Origin: Cloeon dipterum
Lineage: Eukaryota > Arthropoda > Insecta > Ephemeroptera > Baetidae
Assembly: GCF_949628265.1 (NCBI RefSeq)
Contig: NC_088786.1
Location: 21,287,681-21,351,680 of the forward strand
Direction of reading: 5' to 3'
DNA: 64,000 nt
Position numbers and translations under genes: made by a program. Numbering within the stretch: position 1 is the stretch's first letter; each line of letters begins with the position of its first letter. The notes beneath the pieces are model-generated. The model made no database searches and was not told the DNA's origin. It was given only the letters and a program-made list of their open reading frames with translations. Shown here one piece after another: positions 1 to 10,400 of this stretch.

Positions 1-61
1 GTAGCTTGCTATAAGAAAACTTTTGCATTACAGCGAGACTAACAGCCGACTTTAAACAAAC

Positions 62-994
62 CTCTTCCCATAGAGTGGTTCCTTCCGTGGTGCATTCAAT
101 TTTCAGATCTTTCTCTTCCTCTTGTTTCACCTCCAATCGGCTCTTCTTGCTCTCTGGAGCACTGTCGTCATCTGTTGTCTCTTTAGATCGCTGTTTTGCG
201 ACAAGTCGAGCAACTCTTTTGGCTCGATTCATCTCTCGGGAGCTCATTCCGTCACCTCCACCAGTCATGCTTTGCACCATGTTCGCAATTCCTTGCTGTA
301 AAAAGGAGTTGACCTCACACAATTCAACTATCTTATTGTTTCATCTGCCTGATTGTTCTTTTCCTGGGTTGGCGCCAGTATTAGATCTTCGTCATTTATC
401 AAACCCTCTGCGCACTCAGGCACTCCCGTAAAACCAAGCGTTGCGTTGAGGGCCGCCTTTTGACTAGCCAACCTTTCTACTGTCCCCTCCTCTTTCACGT
501 CCAGCTCAAATTCATTCCCTTCAGATCCAACCAAGCGGTTTCCCTCCAGCAAAACCTTTTCCAAGTCGAAAGTGTCAAAAGTCATTCTACCGACATTAGC
601 TCCCGAGTTTGCAGGTTCCTCTGAAAAAGCATTATTAATATTTATTATATGGAAGCGAAAGTCAGACTCTAAAAATCAAACCTTTTTTCACTTCCACGGC
701 TGCTACCGGTGGCGGATCCCAAGGTGGAACATTGCGGACGACAGCCTCGACAGCATGACCAGCAGCGATTCGAGTTTCCCACGACTGAGATTTTAAAAGA
801 ACAGATATCCTCGCCAAGAGGTGGTGCAGATCGTGCGGGTGCAGTCGTTGGACTTGGCCAAGTTGTTGAGCTGCTGCCTTTCTTGTAACAGCAGATGAGC
901 CGCTCTCAAGAAGAAGAAACAATCTGTCCAAACTGGAAAAAAACAGTACTCAAGTGCTCATGAATGCAACGCGTGCTCTTTACCGAGATGTCAT
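62..994 (-). CDS. BTAF1: BTAF1 / Mot1 (TBP-associated SNF2 ATPase), 5' end, partial
   Basis: N-terminal part of the TATA-binding-protein remover BTAF1 (Mot1, fly Hel89B), a nuclear SNF2-family ATPase with HEAT repeats that strips TBP from DNA. Coding exons in order of transcription: 994-984 (Met-Thr-Ser plus part of an Arg codon), 932-682, 620-349, 295-62; the gene continues past the left edge. The second exon reads [20 protein letters not shown], close to the conserved BTAF1 N-terminus, followed by the [23 protein letters not shown] block. The third carries [13 protein letters not shown] and INDEDL; the fourth has the basic [20 protein letters not shown] segment. Intron phases agree throughout. 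The start ATG at 994 lies in an exon with only 11 coding nt, which supplies the conserved Arg before LDRLF. The third intron (348-296, 53 nt) has no GT donor and fits only as a GC-AG intron. Identification is firm; the GC-AG junction is inferred. Confidence 0.9.
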
Positions 995-2083
995 TTTGCT
1001 GGGTTGATTTTGTCAGTCAGCTTGGTGACATGTCATTTGTTAATGGCATCAACGACTCGTCTCGTTTTTCTAAAAGAGACGGAGAGATAATATTCCACAT
1101 TATATAAAATATAAAAATTAGATATGACATTATTTCAGAGTACATAATATGTATATAACGAACACAAAAAAATAAATCAAAAGCAACAGCTTTGAACGAA
1201 TAACTGAAGACAAACAAACCATAAAAACTCGATAAAAAACAGAAGTGAATGTGTCATTAAAAATTGTGTACGTCTAACATATGATGAGATGTATAAACAT
1301 GCGGCACAATATTATCGAAAACCGTTTCAGTTACCGCTTGAGCCATACATGGAAATCTCACCAGCTGCGGGTGGCGAGTCTTTCACCTGCACTCAAATGG
1401 CACTGAATTGATTATGTACGGAGCTTTCGCCGAAATTTCAACTGACCCCGTCAAGAATCTGCATGCGAAATAAAACTGCAATCACCCGTTTTGGACCTGA
1501 TCCGGACAAATTAAGAGTTTGGAATTGGCCATTCAAGGAGGTCAGGAGGGCGTTCTTAAAAGGCAGATGTGGATGTCAATGAGGGCGTTCCCTTGGGGTG
1601 CGCAAAAAGAAGTTAACGTGATTCTCAACTTTATCAACAGTTGGAACATAGAAAAGTGAAGATTATTAAAAAAACAATACAAAATAAGTGAAGAAATATA
1701 TTTTGAAATCGCTAGTTGAAAAATAAAGAGTTATATTAAAAATGCTCTTGAAAGAAACTCATCTCCTATCCTACGCCCCATTTATTCACTTTTTGTGTAT
1801 CAGCTGTTAAACGTCACTTTTACTCACAATAAGGAAAGGGTTGGAAATATTTTTCTGGAACTTCGCCTTTCGCCCTACCTGCTGGTCACTGTCTTCAAGG
1901 CTGTAATTTGTTTAGAACTTCGTGTAATTTTAGTGGTTAGTATTTATGTATTTTAACTAGCAGTTTAATCGTAGATAATAGCCGCCGGAAGAAATTGGTA
2001 CAAATATATACATACGTACATTACAACAGATATTATTTGTCTACAACACTTCATAATATGTTTTGTTACAGACTTAAGTTGAG
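995..2083. promoter_or_regulatory. Divergent BTAF1/SCYL2 spacer with 5' UTRs
   Basis: About 1.1 kb between the BTAF1 start codon (minus) and the SCYL2 start codon (plus). No coding exon is visible. A 3' splice site (TTTTGTTACAG) lies 12 nt before the SCYL2 ATG, so SCYL2 has at least one non-coding 5' exon here. The 1300-1650 part is somewhat GC-richer than its surroundings and may contain the promoters. A shared bidirectional promoter is inferred only from the head-to-head layout. Confidence 0.5.
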
Positions 2084-5000
2084 ATGGATGTGTTCAACAA
2101 AATTTGCAATTCTGTTGCTGGTACAGTAGCTGGCACAGTTAACCAATTAAGCAACGCCCTGCCAGGGAATCCAGTGACCAGAGAGTACGAAGCCACAAAA
2201 CTTATCGGAAGCGCAGGGCCAGGTGAAGAATGCAGTAGGAAATCAATGAATATGTTAATCAATTTGTTTAAAAATACATAGGACTGCTTTGGAAAATTTA
2301 CTCCGGACATAAGAAGTCTACAAAGCAAGAAGTGTCTGTGTTTGTTCTGGAGAAAAAATGCTTGGATAGATTCGTGAGAAAGTCGGATAGGGAAGCACTC
2401 TTAACGAGTTACAGAAAAGGCGTTGCCCAGTTGACAAAACTGAGACATCCGCGACTGCTTGTGGTGCAACACGCTTTGGAAGAATCCAGGTACGCACTGA
2501 ATGAGCATGTCAAGTTTCCTGATTATAAATCTGTTTGCAGGGATAGCCTGGCGTTTGTTTCAGAGCCTGTTAGAGAAAGTCTGCTTAACCTATTGAAAAC
2601 TGAGGATGCTATTTATCCAGTTGAGATCAAATACGGCCTCATCCAACTCTCGGAGGCGCTCCAGTTTATCCACAAAGAGGGAAGACTTCTGCATATGAAT
2701 ATCTGCCCAGAAAACATCATTGTGAATGCGTCAGGCGCGTGGAAGTTGGCAGGCTTCGACTTTGCCCTCTCCGCAGCGCCTGATCCTCAACAGGTATATT
2801 ATTTTCAGCTGAATTGATTTAACCATAGTTAGTTATATTAAATATTTGATATTGTTTATTAACAATATTTATAATAAATTCAATTTTACACGATTAGCCA
2901 ATCACTGTCACAAATAATTGATCGATTTTAGAGGTTTTTCAATCAAGAAAAAAAGCAAAATAGCTATTTTAATTGTTTATTTCAGCCTTCTTGGAGTGCC
3001 GAAGAGTCTGACTGGTCACTCCCCATCGAGTGCAGACCGTTTTCAGACATCACCGCGCCTGAGCTGAGCCTCAGCCAGTTGGCAACCCCCGCCAACGACA
3101 TGTTCTCCTTAGGCTGTTTGGCCTACGCTGTGTTCAACAAAGGAAGGCCACTTTTGGCCAGAGAGAGCGATGCTCAGGCTCCAACTAGAAACCTCCACAA
3201 AGTACTTCTAAATTAACAATTAGGAAATTATAATTTCTAACTAAATTTTCAGTTGAAACAGCTGAATGTTGCCCAGCTGACAAGTGTTCCTGATGGCCTG
3301 AAAGACTACGTGAAAATGCTTTTGAATATCAAACCAGAACTGAGACCAGATGCACACCAGTTCACACAAGTAGAAACAAAATCATCAATTTGTTTCCAAT
3401 GATTTTCATTGATTGAGTGAATTGCAGATTGAGTATTTCCAAGATGTGACGGTTAAAACACTCAATTATCTAGATTCATTGTTCCAATGGGATAATCTTC
3501 AAAAATCGCAGTTTTACAAGGGCTTGCCGCAAATTTTACCCCAGTTGCCGCACCGAGTGTGTCTTTTAAGGTTTGATAATTTTCCAAAGTCAATCTTCCC
3601 ATCATCTTAAGATCCCTTTTCAATTTCAGAGTCATTCCATGTTTAGCAAAGGAGTTTGTCAACCACACAATGGTTCCCTTTGTCCTTCCAAACGTGCTAC
3701 AGATTTCTGAAAAATCGACCAAAGATGAGTTCACCCAGTACATTTTGCCATCACTCATTCCCGTTCTAAAAATTGTGGAGCCAGTTCAGGTATTTTAGAA
3801 AAAAAATTCGCATCTATTTTAACTATAATATTTGAAGAGTAAAAAATACTTCTAAATCAGACAAACTCCTACATATTTTTCACGTTGCAGTCATTTAATG
3901 TTAATAACTTTTTCACATAGAAAGACAACAAAGGAATAAGACATAAATTTTCTCCAGAAATAACAGTGAATAAGTATTCAAGTACAAATTTATTGCTAAC
4001 ATTATTTTTTCATTTCAGGTGTTGCTGATTTTAATGCAGCGAATGGAGTTGCTTCTGAAACTGACGCCTGCAGAGTACGTGCGATCAGATGTGATGCCAG
4101 TGATGCACCGTGCATTGGACTCAATGGACCAGCAGGCGGCGCAGGAGTTGTGTTTAGCTGCCCTCCCTGGAGTGGCCTCTCTCATAGACTACCCAGCCAT
4201 GAAGAACGCCTTGCTGCCGAGGATCCTTAGAGTTTGCCTCACTACTCCTCACACATCGGTAAATCGCCATTCATAATTATGCATAAATTATCATTCGCAA
4301 TGGAAAATATTTTTGGTAGTATTGGGCTTGGGCATGCAACAAACAATTGTTTGAAAAACTTTAATTTTCTAATGAAATCAGTTGTGTGTAAAATTGCAAA
4401 ACCGTTTGATTTGATTTAAATTTAAACCCATTTTGACGATTGAAGATGGTTTGTATGCGCTTTTGGACGCTATTTAATGGTCTTTGACGATTTCAAGTTT
4501 AGTTAAAATGGCTTATAAGTGCTCATTTGATCGTATCATGATGATTGGAAGCTTAAGAAAAAATTGCGATTGTTAAAAACTCAAAGCATTCAATATTACT
4601 CTTTGTCGCAGGTTCGAGTTAATTGTTTGGTGTGCTTGGGAAAGCTGCTCGAGCATTTGGACAAATGGTTAGTCTATGATCAAGTACTACCATTCCTGCC
4701 AAAAATTACTTCCCGCGAACCAGCTGTTTTAATGGGAATTCTAGGTAACAATAATTTTTAAACTAATTTTATTTATCTCAGTTATAATAAAAAAATCTTG
4801 ATATTTGATATTCAGGAGTCTACAAACTGGCTCTGACTCTACCGAAGCTCGGTATCAGCAAAGAAGTACTAGCCACCCAAGTAATTCCATTCCTCTTCCC
4901 GCTGACTGTGGAGAATTCGTTGACCCTCTCCCAGTTTGGAATGCTAATGGGACTTCTGAAAGATATGACCGCTAGAGTCGAAGCAGAGCAGAAAGAAAAA

Positions 5001-6564
5001 CTAGAGCAGATTAGCGGGTTGCAGAAAGAGCAGCAGTCGGCGTCGATTTCCCTTGTCACCCCTCCTGGACAATTGGTGGCTGCACCACCTCCGCAATCTG
5101 AACTTGATTCCTTCTTTTCTTCACTGGGCATCGACACCGCCGCAGATTCCACGCCAAAGCCTGCACCTAAAGCGCCAATGACAATTACGCCTTCTGCTTC
5201 AACAGGTTCCTTGTCGCTTGAGGACAAACAAAGGTATATGAAATTTTGAATCTTATAAATTTATTTATTTGTTTTGTGTTGTATTTTTTAAATCAATAAG
5301 TTCTCCATTTTACGGCTTCCAAGTCTCGAAACTCAACCTTAGATTATAATATTTTCGCATTTTCTCCCACACTGTGTACAGTTATGTACATTTTTCTACT
5401 GGTTTAAAAAAAATTAGAGACAGTAAAATTAGTGATAACTGTGTCGTGGCAAATTTCGTAAAAACATACCAGATACCAGTCTGAAAAAAGAACACCATGA
5501 CAACCTTTACTGGTTATTATCTCCGTTTCTTAAAAAAAGTGGCCATATTTTGAAATTCTGAGTTAAATTAATTAACTTGAAAATTTTTAATATTAAATCT
5601 GATTTAAAAATATCTAAATTTTCAAACCTTGAAGTGATATAAATTGTTCAGTTGAATTACTCACTGCTTTTCTTTTATCATTAAATTGTGGCCGAAACTT
5701 TCTAAAAGCACGACCAACTTCAAATATAAAGTAAATATAGCTCTACATAGACATAAACGTTTTATTTTTACTCGCAATTATTTTATCTAACTTAAAACTG
5801 ATTTTACTTAATGCAATATTATCAGTCTAGAACATTTGCGATTAAGTTACTACTTCACATCTATAAATATCGAGGATTGTTTTTGCAGACTCGCACGTCA
5901 GCAGGAAGAATCTCGCGGAATGAAGTCATCCACCAACGGGCACACACAAAGACCCATCACGTCCCCCGTGACGCCATCACCTGCACCTAAGCCATCCAGC
6001 TCCCTAATGGATGGATTCTTGGAGAGTAATCTGAAGCAAATGTCCTTCACGCCTCAGAAGCCGATTATGCAACAGACTCAACCGACCCAAATGCCCACAT
6101 TACCTATTATGCAGTCACCAACACAGGTACTTAATTATTACTCAACTTTAATTATTACTCGACTATTTTTTTCAAACTTATTTTGAAAATCTTTTAAAAT
6201 TAACAAAAATAATTGAAATCATATTCTCGTTTGGAAATGTAAGGTTGATTTCTATAGCAATAAATAATTTTTCTCTCAAAACAGGAAACAAACTCAATAT
6301 TTGGATTGATTCTCTTTTCAGCCAACATGGAACACGGGTAACACGATGGGTGGGATGAACGCCATGCCTGCGTCAAACTGGTCAATGATGCCCAGCAACA
6401 GTCCTGCGCGGCCGATGGGCATGATGCAGCAGCAGCAGCCGCCACATTTGACGTCTCCAAACATGATGATGTCTCCTTCTTCGTTCTCGCAGCCCATGTA
6501 TGGTCAGCAAAACAAACCAGCAAAGCAACTTACTGCTGCTGAAATGCAGGACCTTCTCAGCTAA
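2084..6564 (+). CDS. SCYL2: SCYL2-like (SCY1-like pseudokinase 2, clathrin-coated vesicle protein)
   Basis: Complete gene for an SCY1-family pseudokinase that in other animals acts on clathrin-coated vesicles between trans-Golgi and endosomes. Exons: 2084-2222, 2282-2489, 2541-2793, 2986-3201, 3253-3369, 3428-3570, 3630-3789, 4019-4258, 4612-4744, 4816-5233, 5889-6126, 6322-6564. They sum to 2508 nt (835 aa) with all phases consistent. The N-terminal GNPVTREYEATKLIGSAGPG block and the STKQEVSVFVLEKK strand match SCYL2. The catalytic loop is MNICPENI instead of HRDxxxxN and the DFG site is GFDF, as in the inactive family. Exons 6-10 encode HEAT-like repeats (NLQKSQFYKGLPQILPQLP, LIDYPAMKNALLPRI, VNCLVCLGKLLEHLDKW). 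The Pro/Met/Gln-rich tail ends in DLLS, similar to the adaptor-binding tails of the family. It is slightly shorter than vertebrate SCYL2 (about 930 aa). Intron 2 (2490-2540) is 51 nt, in frame and free of stops. Confidence 0.93.
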
Positions 6565-6890
6565 TTGCTAGCCGCATTTAATTTTGGTGATATGCCGATT
6601 GAAAAGACTTAATTGAAAGTTTGTATAACATTTTAGTTTTTCACGTTCAAACAGTGATCTAATTTAATTTTTCACGAAATTTTAAAAACCTAAAAGAACT
6701 TTGTAATGTTATCAATTATTTAGGCTTATTATTGAGCCGATTAAATTTGATTATGTATTTATTTACAAAATATTATTTGTTAATCACCAAGATGGTAATA
6801 GCGTGTTTAAAGTGGGCACGACACAAAGTAAATCCTATTGATGTCCATTCCTCTTCAACTGGTGCGGAATGCGTTGTTGAAGTGATTAAA

Positions 6891-6896
6891 AATAAA
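6891..6896 (+). terminator. Poly(A) signal of SCYL2
   Basis: First canonical AATAAA downstream of the SCYL2 stop codon, about 330 nt into the 3' UTR. Confidence 0.55.
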
Positions 6897-7152
6897 CCTC
6901 TAATAAGCTGAAATTAAATTAGAATTATTTTTTATCTAAGAAACCAGCAGGAAATGAAATGAAGACCAAGGGCACGTAACAAGTCAACTGGTGTTTTATT
7001 TAATCGCAAAAAAATAAGCATTGATATTTTGTTGAGCTTTCCGGATTCCCGAGTTTGCTTGTTTTATTTAAAACACTAATTCCAAATCCCCGTAAATAAC
7101 ATCACATTTATTTGCAATCCGAAATATGGAATCAGCCATGTGGAAAAGGCAC

Positions 7153-7158
7153 TTTATT
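7153..7158 (-). terminator. Poly(A) signal of Kir-A distal 3' end
   Basis: AATAAA on the minus strand, about 245 nt downstream of the Kir-A stop codon at 7403-7405. It is the first canonical hexamer after the stop. Confidence 0.5.
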
Positions 7159-7402
7159 AAAGTCATTACTTGAATGTTCTATCATGTGCGCAATGCGATA
7201 CACACTAAAATATATTATCACTTTCGAGATTATTCTCTCCTACTGAAATGGCACTTATATTGATACTGAGATGCTTCACACGTTGCACATTATTCATCGT
7301 TTCGCTACTAGTAAAATAATAATTAAGTTAATTACAAGTGGGTCCAGTGAGTGGCGCTCCCGCGGTAAAATCTTCTTTGACATTTTCCTGCGCGTGATAC
7401 AT

Positions 7403-10400
7403 TCAGTCGGGGGAGTCGGGAGTCTGGTCCAGGGCGAGCAGTGGCACTCCAGCGTGCTGCAAGGCGCCAGGCTGGCCCGCCTGCGCTCCCGGCTCGCTGG
7501 TCACCCTGCGCAGACCCCCACCGAAAGGCACCAAACTGTTGGCCATGGTCATGTTCTGCACGGAGATTTCGGCTGAAAAAACACAATCCAGGCGTGAAAT
7601 GAGTGACGGCGCTCACAGAAACTCCTAATAATGTAAAAAAGGTTTCTGCATGTCATTTCCGTAGCTATTCTATGTTAGCCTCACAAGGAAACTCTTGATT
7701 TGACAATTTAATTTTTGACGATATATTATAAGAAAATAACCATTATGTTCAAATTTGTTTAAGTATGCCCAACTTATCTAGAGTCTGCGTTTAACGAGAT
7801 GAATCAATTATTTGTGGATATTTCTTGACTCTCAGTAAAAAAAAGAAATTTCCCACGAGAGGTTTTGGGCTTTGCAAGTTTTCAATGCGGTTAACCGAAG
7901 AGCAAAGTACTATTCTGAAAGTTGATGAAATTTAAAAATTTGTCGTTTGGTCTAAAGTTTTCTTGCACCATTTTTATACTTCCGAAAAAATTATGTTAAT
8001 TTTGGAAAAATGTAAAAGAATAAAAAGTAAATTAAAACAAAGCATTTTCCTTAGTGACAAAAATAAAGCTACATGGCCTGGTAATCAGCCTAGAAATTTT
8101 TATTTTATGCATTTTCTCAAACCGCAAATAAGCCATTAGCTAATTTCCCGGCAAAAGTCTAAAATCTAGGGAATTTTCCGGAAAATAAATTTTTTCCATC
8201 AATCAATTTTTCTTTTCAATTAAAGTGCATAAAATATCATCACGATTGAATTAAAACTGGCTTCCCGATGCGAGTTTGAAACATTTCTCAATGTTAAATC
8301 CTTTATTGAAGCTCCATAGCTCACAAGATTTGTTGAATCAAAATTTCCCTGGTGATATCTCATCTTAACTCATTGGATAAAACACGAATCCAATAATTTC
8401 AAAAAAATAAAACGTCTCATTCTACGAGTTTCCTAGACACTATAAAAAAAACTATGCGACACATTTGTTAAAATAAAAAATAAAAAAAATGGGAAAAATA
8501 AATTCCTTTATTCCAGTCAGTGGAAGTGATTATGAGTTAAGTATAATATTAACAGTTGTTTGCAAATATAAAAATGAATAAAAAGTCAATTTTATAACAT
8601 CTTGTTAAATTTAAGACATTTCAGCGACAAGAATAAGCGCAGTTGTTGATAATTTCAAAAGAAATTCGGCAAAGCTGCGTAGAACTTAAATCCATGTTTT
8701 TTTTTCAATCTCAAAATAGCCAATCCATGGTACCTGAATGGCGGAGCTCGTCCTGGATTCGGTTGAAGTGCTCGAGGTCGCGGGCACTGCAAAGCGGCGT
8801 CTCGACCTCATAGGTGTTGTTGAAGAGACTGTAGTCGACCTCGTAGCCTCCCCTGTCCTTGCTGAAAGAAACCAGCGGCTGGAAGCGGTGCCCCCAAAGA
8901 ATTTCGGACGGCAGGTACGACGACCTGGCCTGCGTGGTCTGTCCGGTGCTCTCGATGCAGCCCTCGAGGATGACGACGATCTCAAAGCGCTCGCGGATGA
9001 TGTCGGCCGCGCTCATGTTGTACAGCGGACTGCTGGCGTCCACCTTGTGCACCACGGTCATCGGCCAGATGAAGAAGATGTCGTTCTGGTCGCTGTCGGC
9101 GCCGACCACCAGTTCGTGCTGGTACATGGCCAGCAACTCGCCCTCTTTGGTCTGCCGCGAGCGGATCAGCTGCGCCCTGATGCCGGCGCCGATGATGTGC
9201 GACTTTCGCATGTCGCCCACCCGGAACATGAGGCATAACTGGCCGTCCCGCTGACAGATGACCGCGTTGCGGCTGAATAGCAGCGTCTGCGTGCGCTTCT
9301 TCGGACGGGACATTTTAGCGAACACGATGCCAACCATGAAGGCCTGGATCATCACTCCCGTGATGCTCTGCAGGCACATGATGAAGATGGCCTCAGGGCA
9401 CTCTTCGGTTGTAGACCTAAGGCGAAATTAAATTTATTTTAAATTAAAAATTGTTACAGCAGGAAACTCGCAGGCTTTGAGTTCGTAAATTCAAAATATT
9501 TAATATTAAATTTAAAAAAATATATTTTATTCTCATCCAATAAATTTTTAAATTTACTATTTCGCTTAAACGGCCGTTAAAATAGATTTTTTAATTCAAG
9601 AGAAATTGAAATTATTGTAAACTACATGTAAAATTTAAATCGCTTTCGATTTTTTGAAAAAAAAACAATTACCTTGAACCATAGCCAATGGTGTGTTGGG
9701 TCTCAACGCTGAACAAGAAGCAAGAGGCAAAGTTAAAGATGTTGACAACGCACGGCGTCCAGCCAGACTCCTCTTGGCTGTCAGGCAGGTGGTTGGGCTC
9801 GAGGTCGCCGTGGCTGAAGGCGATCAGCCACCAGATGACGGCGAAACCCAGCCACGAGAGGACGAAACTCAGGGCGAAGACGAGCAGCGTCCAACGCCAT
9901 TGCACGTCCACCAGCGTCGTGAAGATGTCCTGCAGGTAGCGCAGCCGGCGCTTCGAGATGTTGGTCTGCAACACGTTGCACTCTCCGTTCTTGAACACGA
10001 CTCGCTTCCTTGGTTTCCGGCTCCCACTTCGGTGGCGTACTCTGGAAAATGAAATATTTGGAAATTGTTAATATAGATTCTATTTATGAAATTCAAATCA
10101 AAATAATTTAAGAAACATGAAAAAGTGCCTGATTTATTTTCACTGCTAAAATCGACCATGTATTTTTACCGCAACTGAACCCTAGCAGACAACGCCCTTG
10201 ACACAGAGTGCCTGGTCCCTGGAAGGTTTGGCGTGCTCCAGGGTCTAAGAATGGATGGTCGAGTCTTCAGATTATTTCCGCTAGGCCAAGTGTTTTCTTG
10301 GATGGGCTGACTGTCATTGTCACCGAGCTCGTCCTCGCTATTGCTAAGGATCAAGGAGACCGGCCTCGATTCCTCGTCCCCAGACAGGTCCTCGAGCACC

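Larger units (their letters stand above)
6565..7402. other. Convergent 3' UTRs of SCYL2 and Kir-A
   Basis: Non-coding region between two stop codons that face each other. It holds the SCYL2 3' UTR, with AATAAA at 6891-6896, and the Kir-A 3' UTR, with AATAAA on the minus strand at 7158-7153. No open frame here resembles a protein. Confidence 0.6.
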
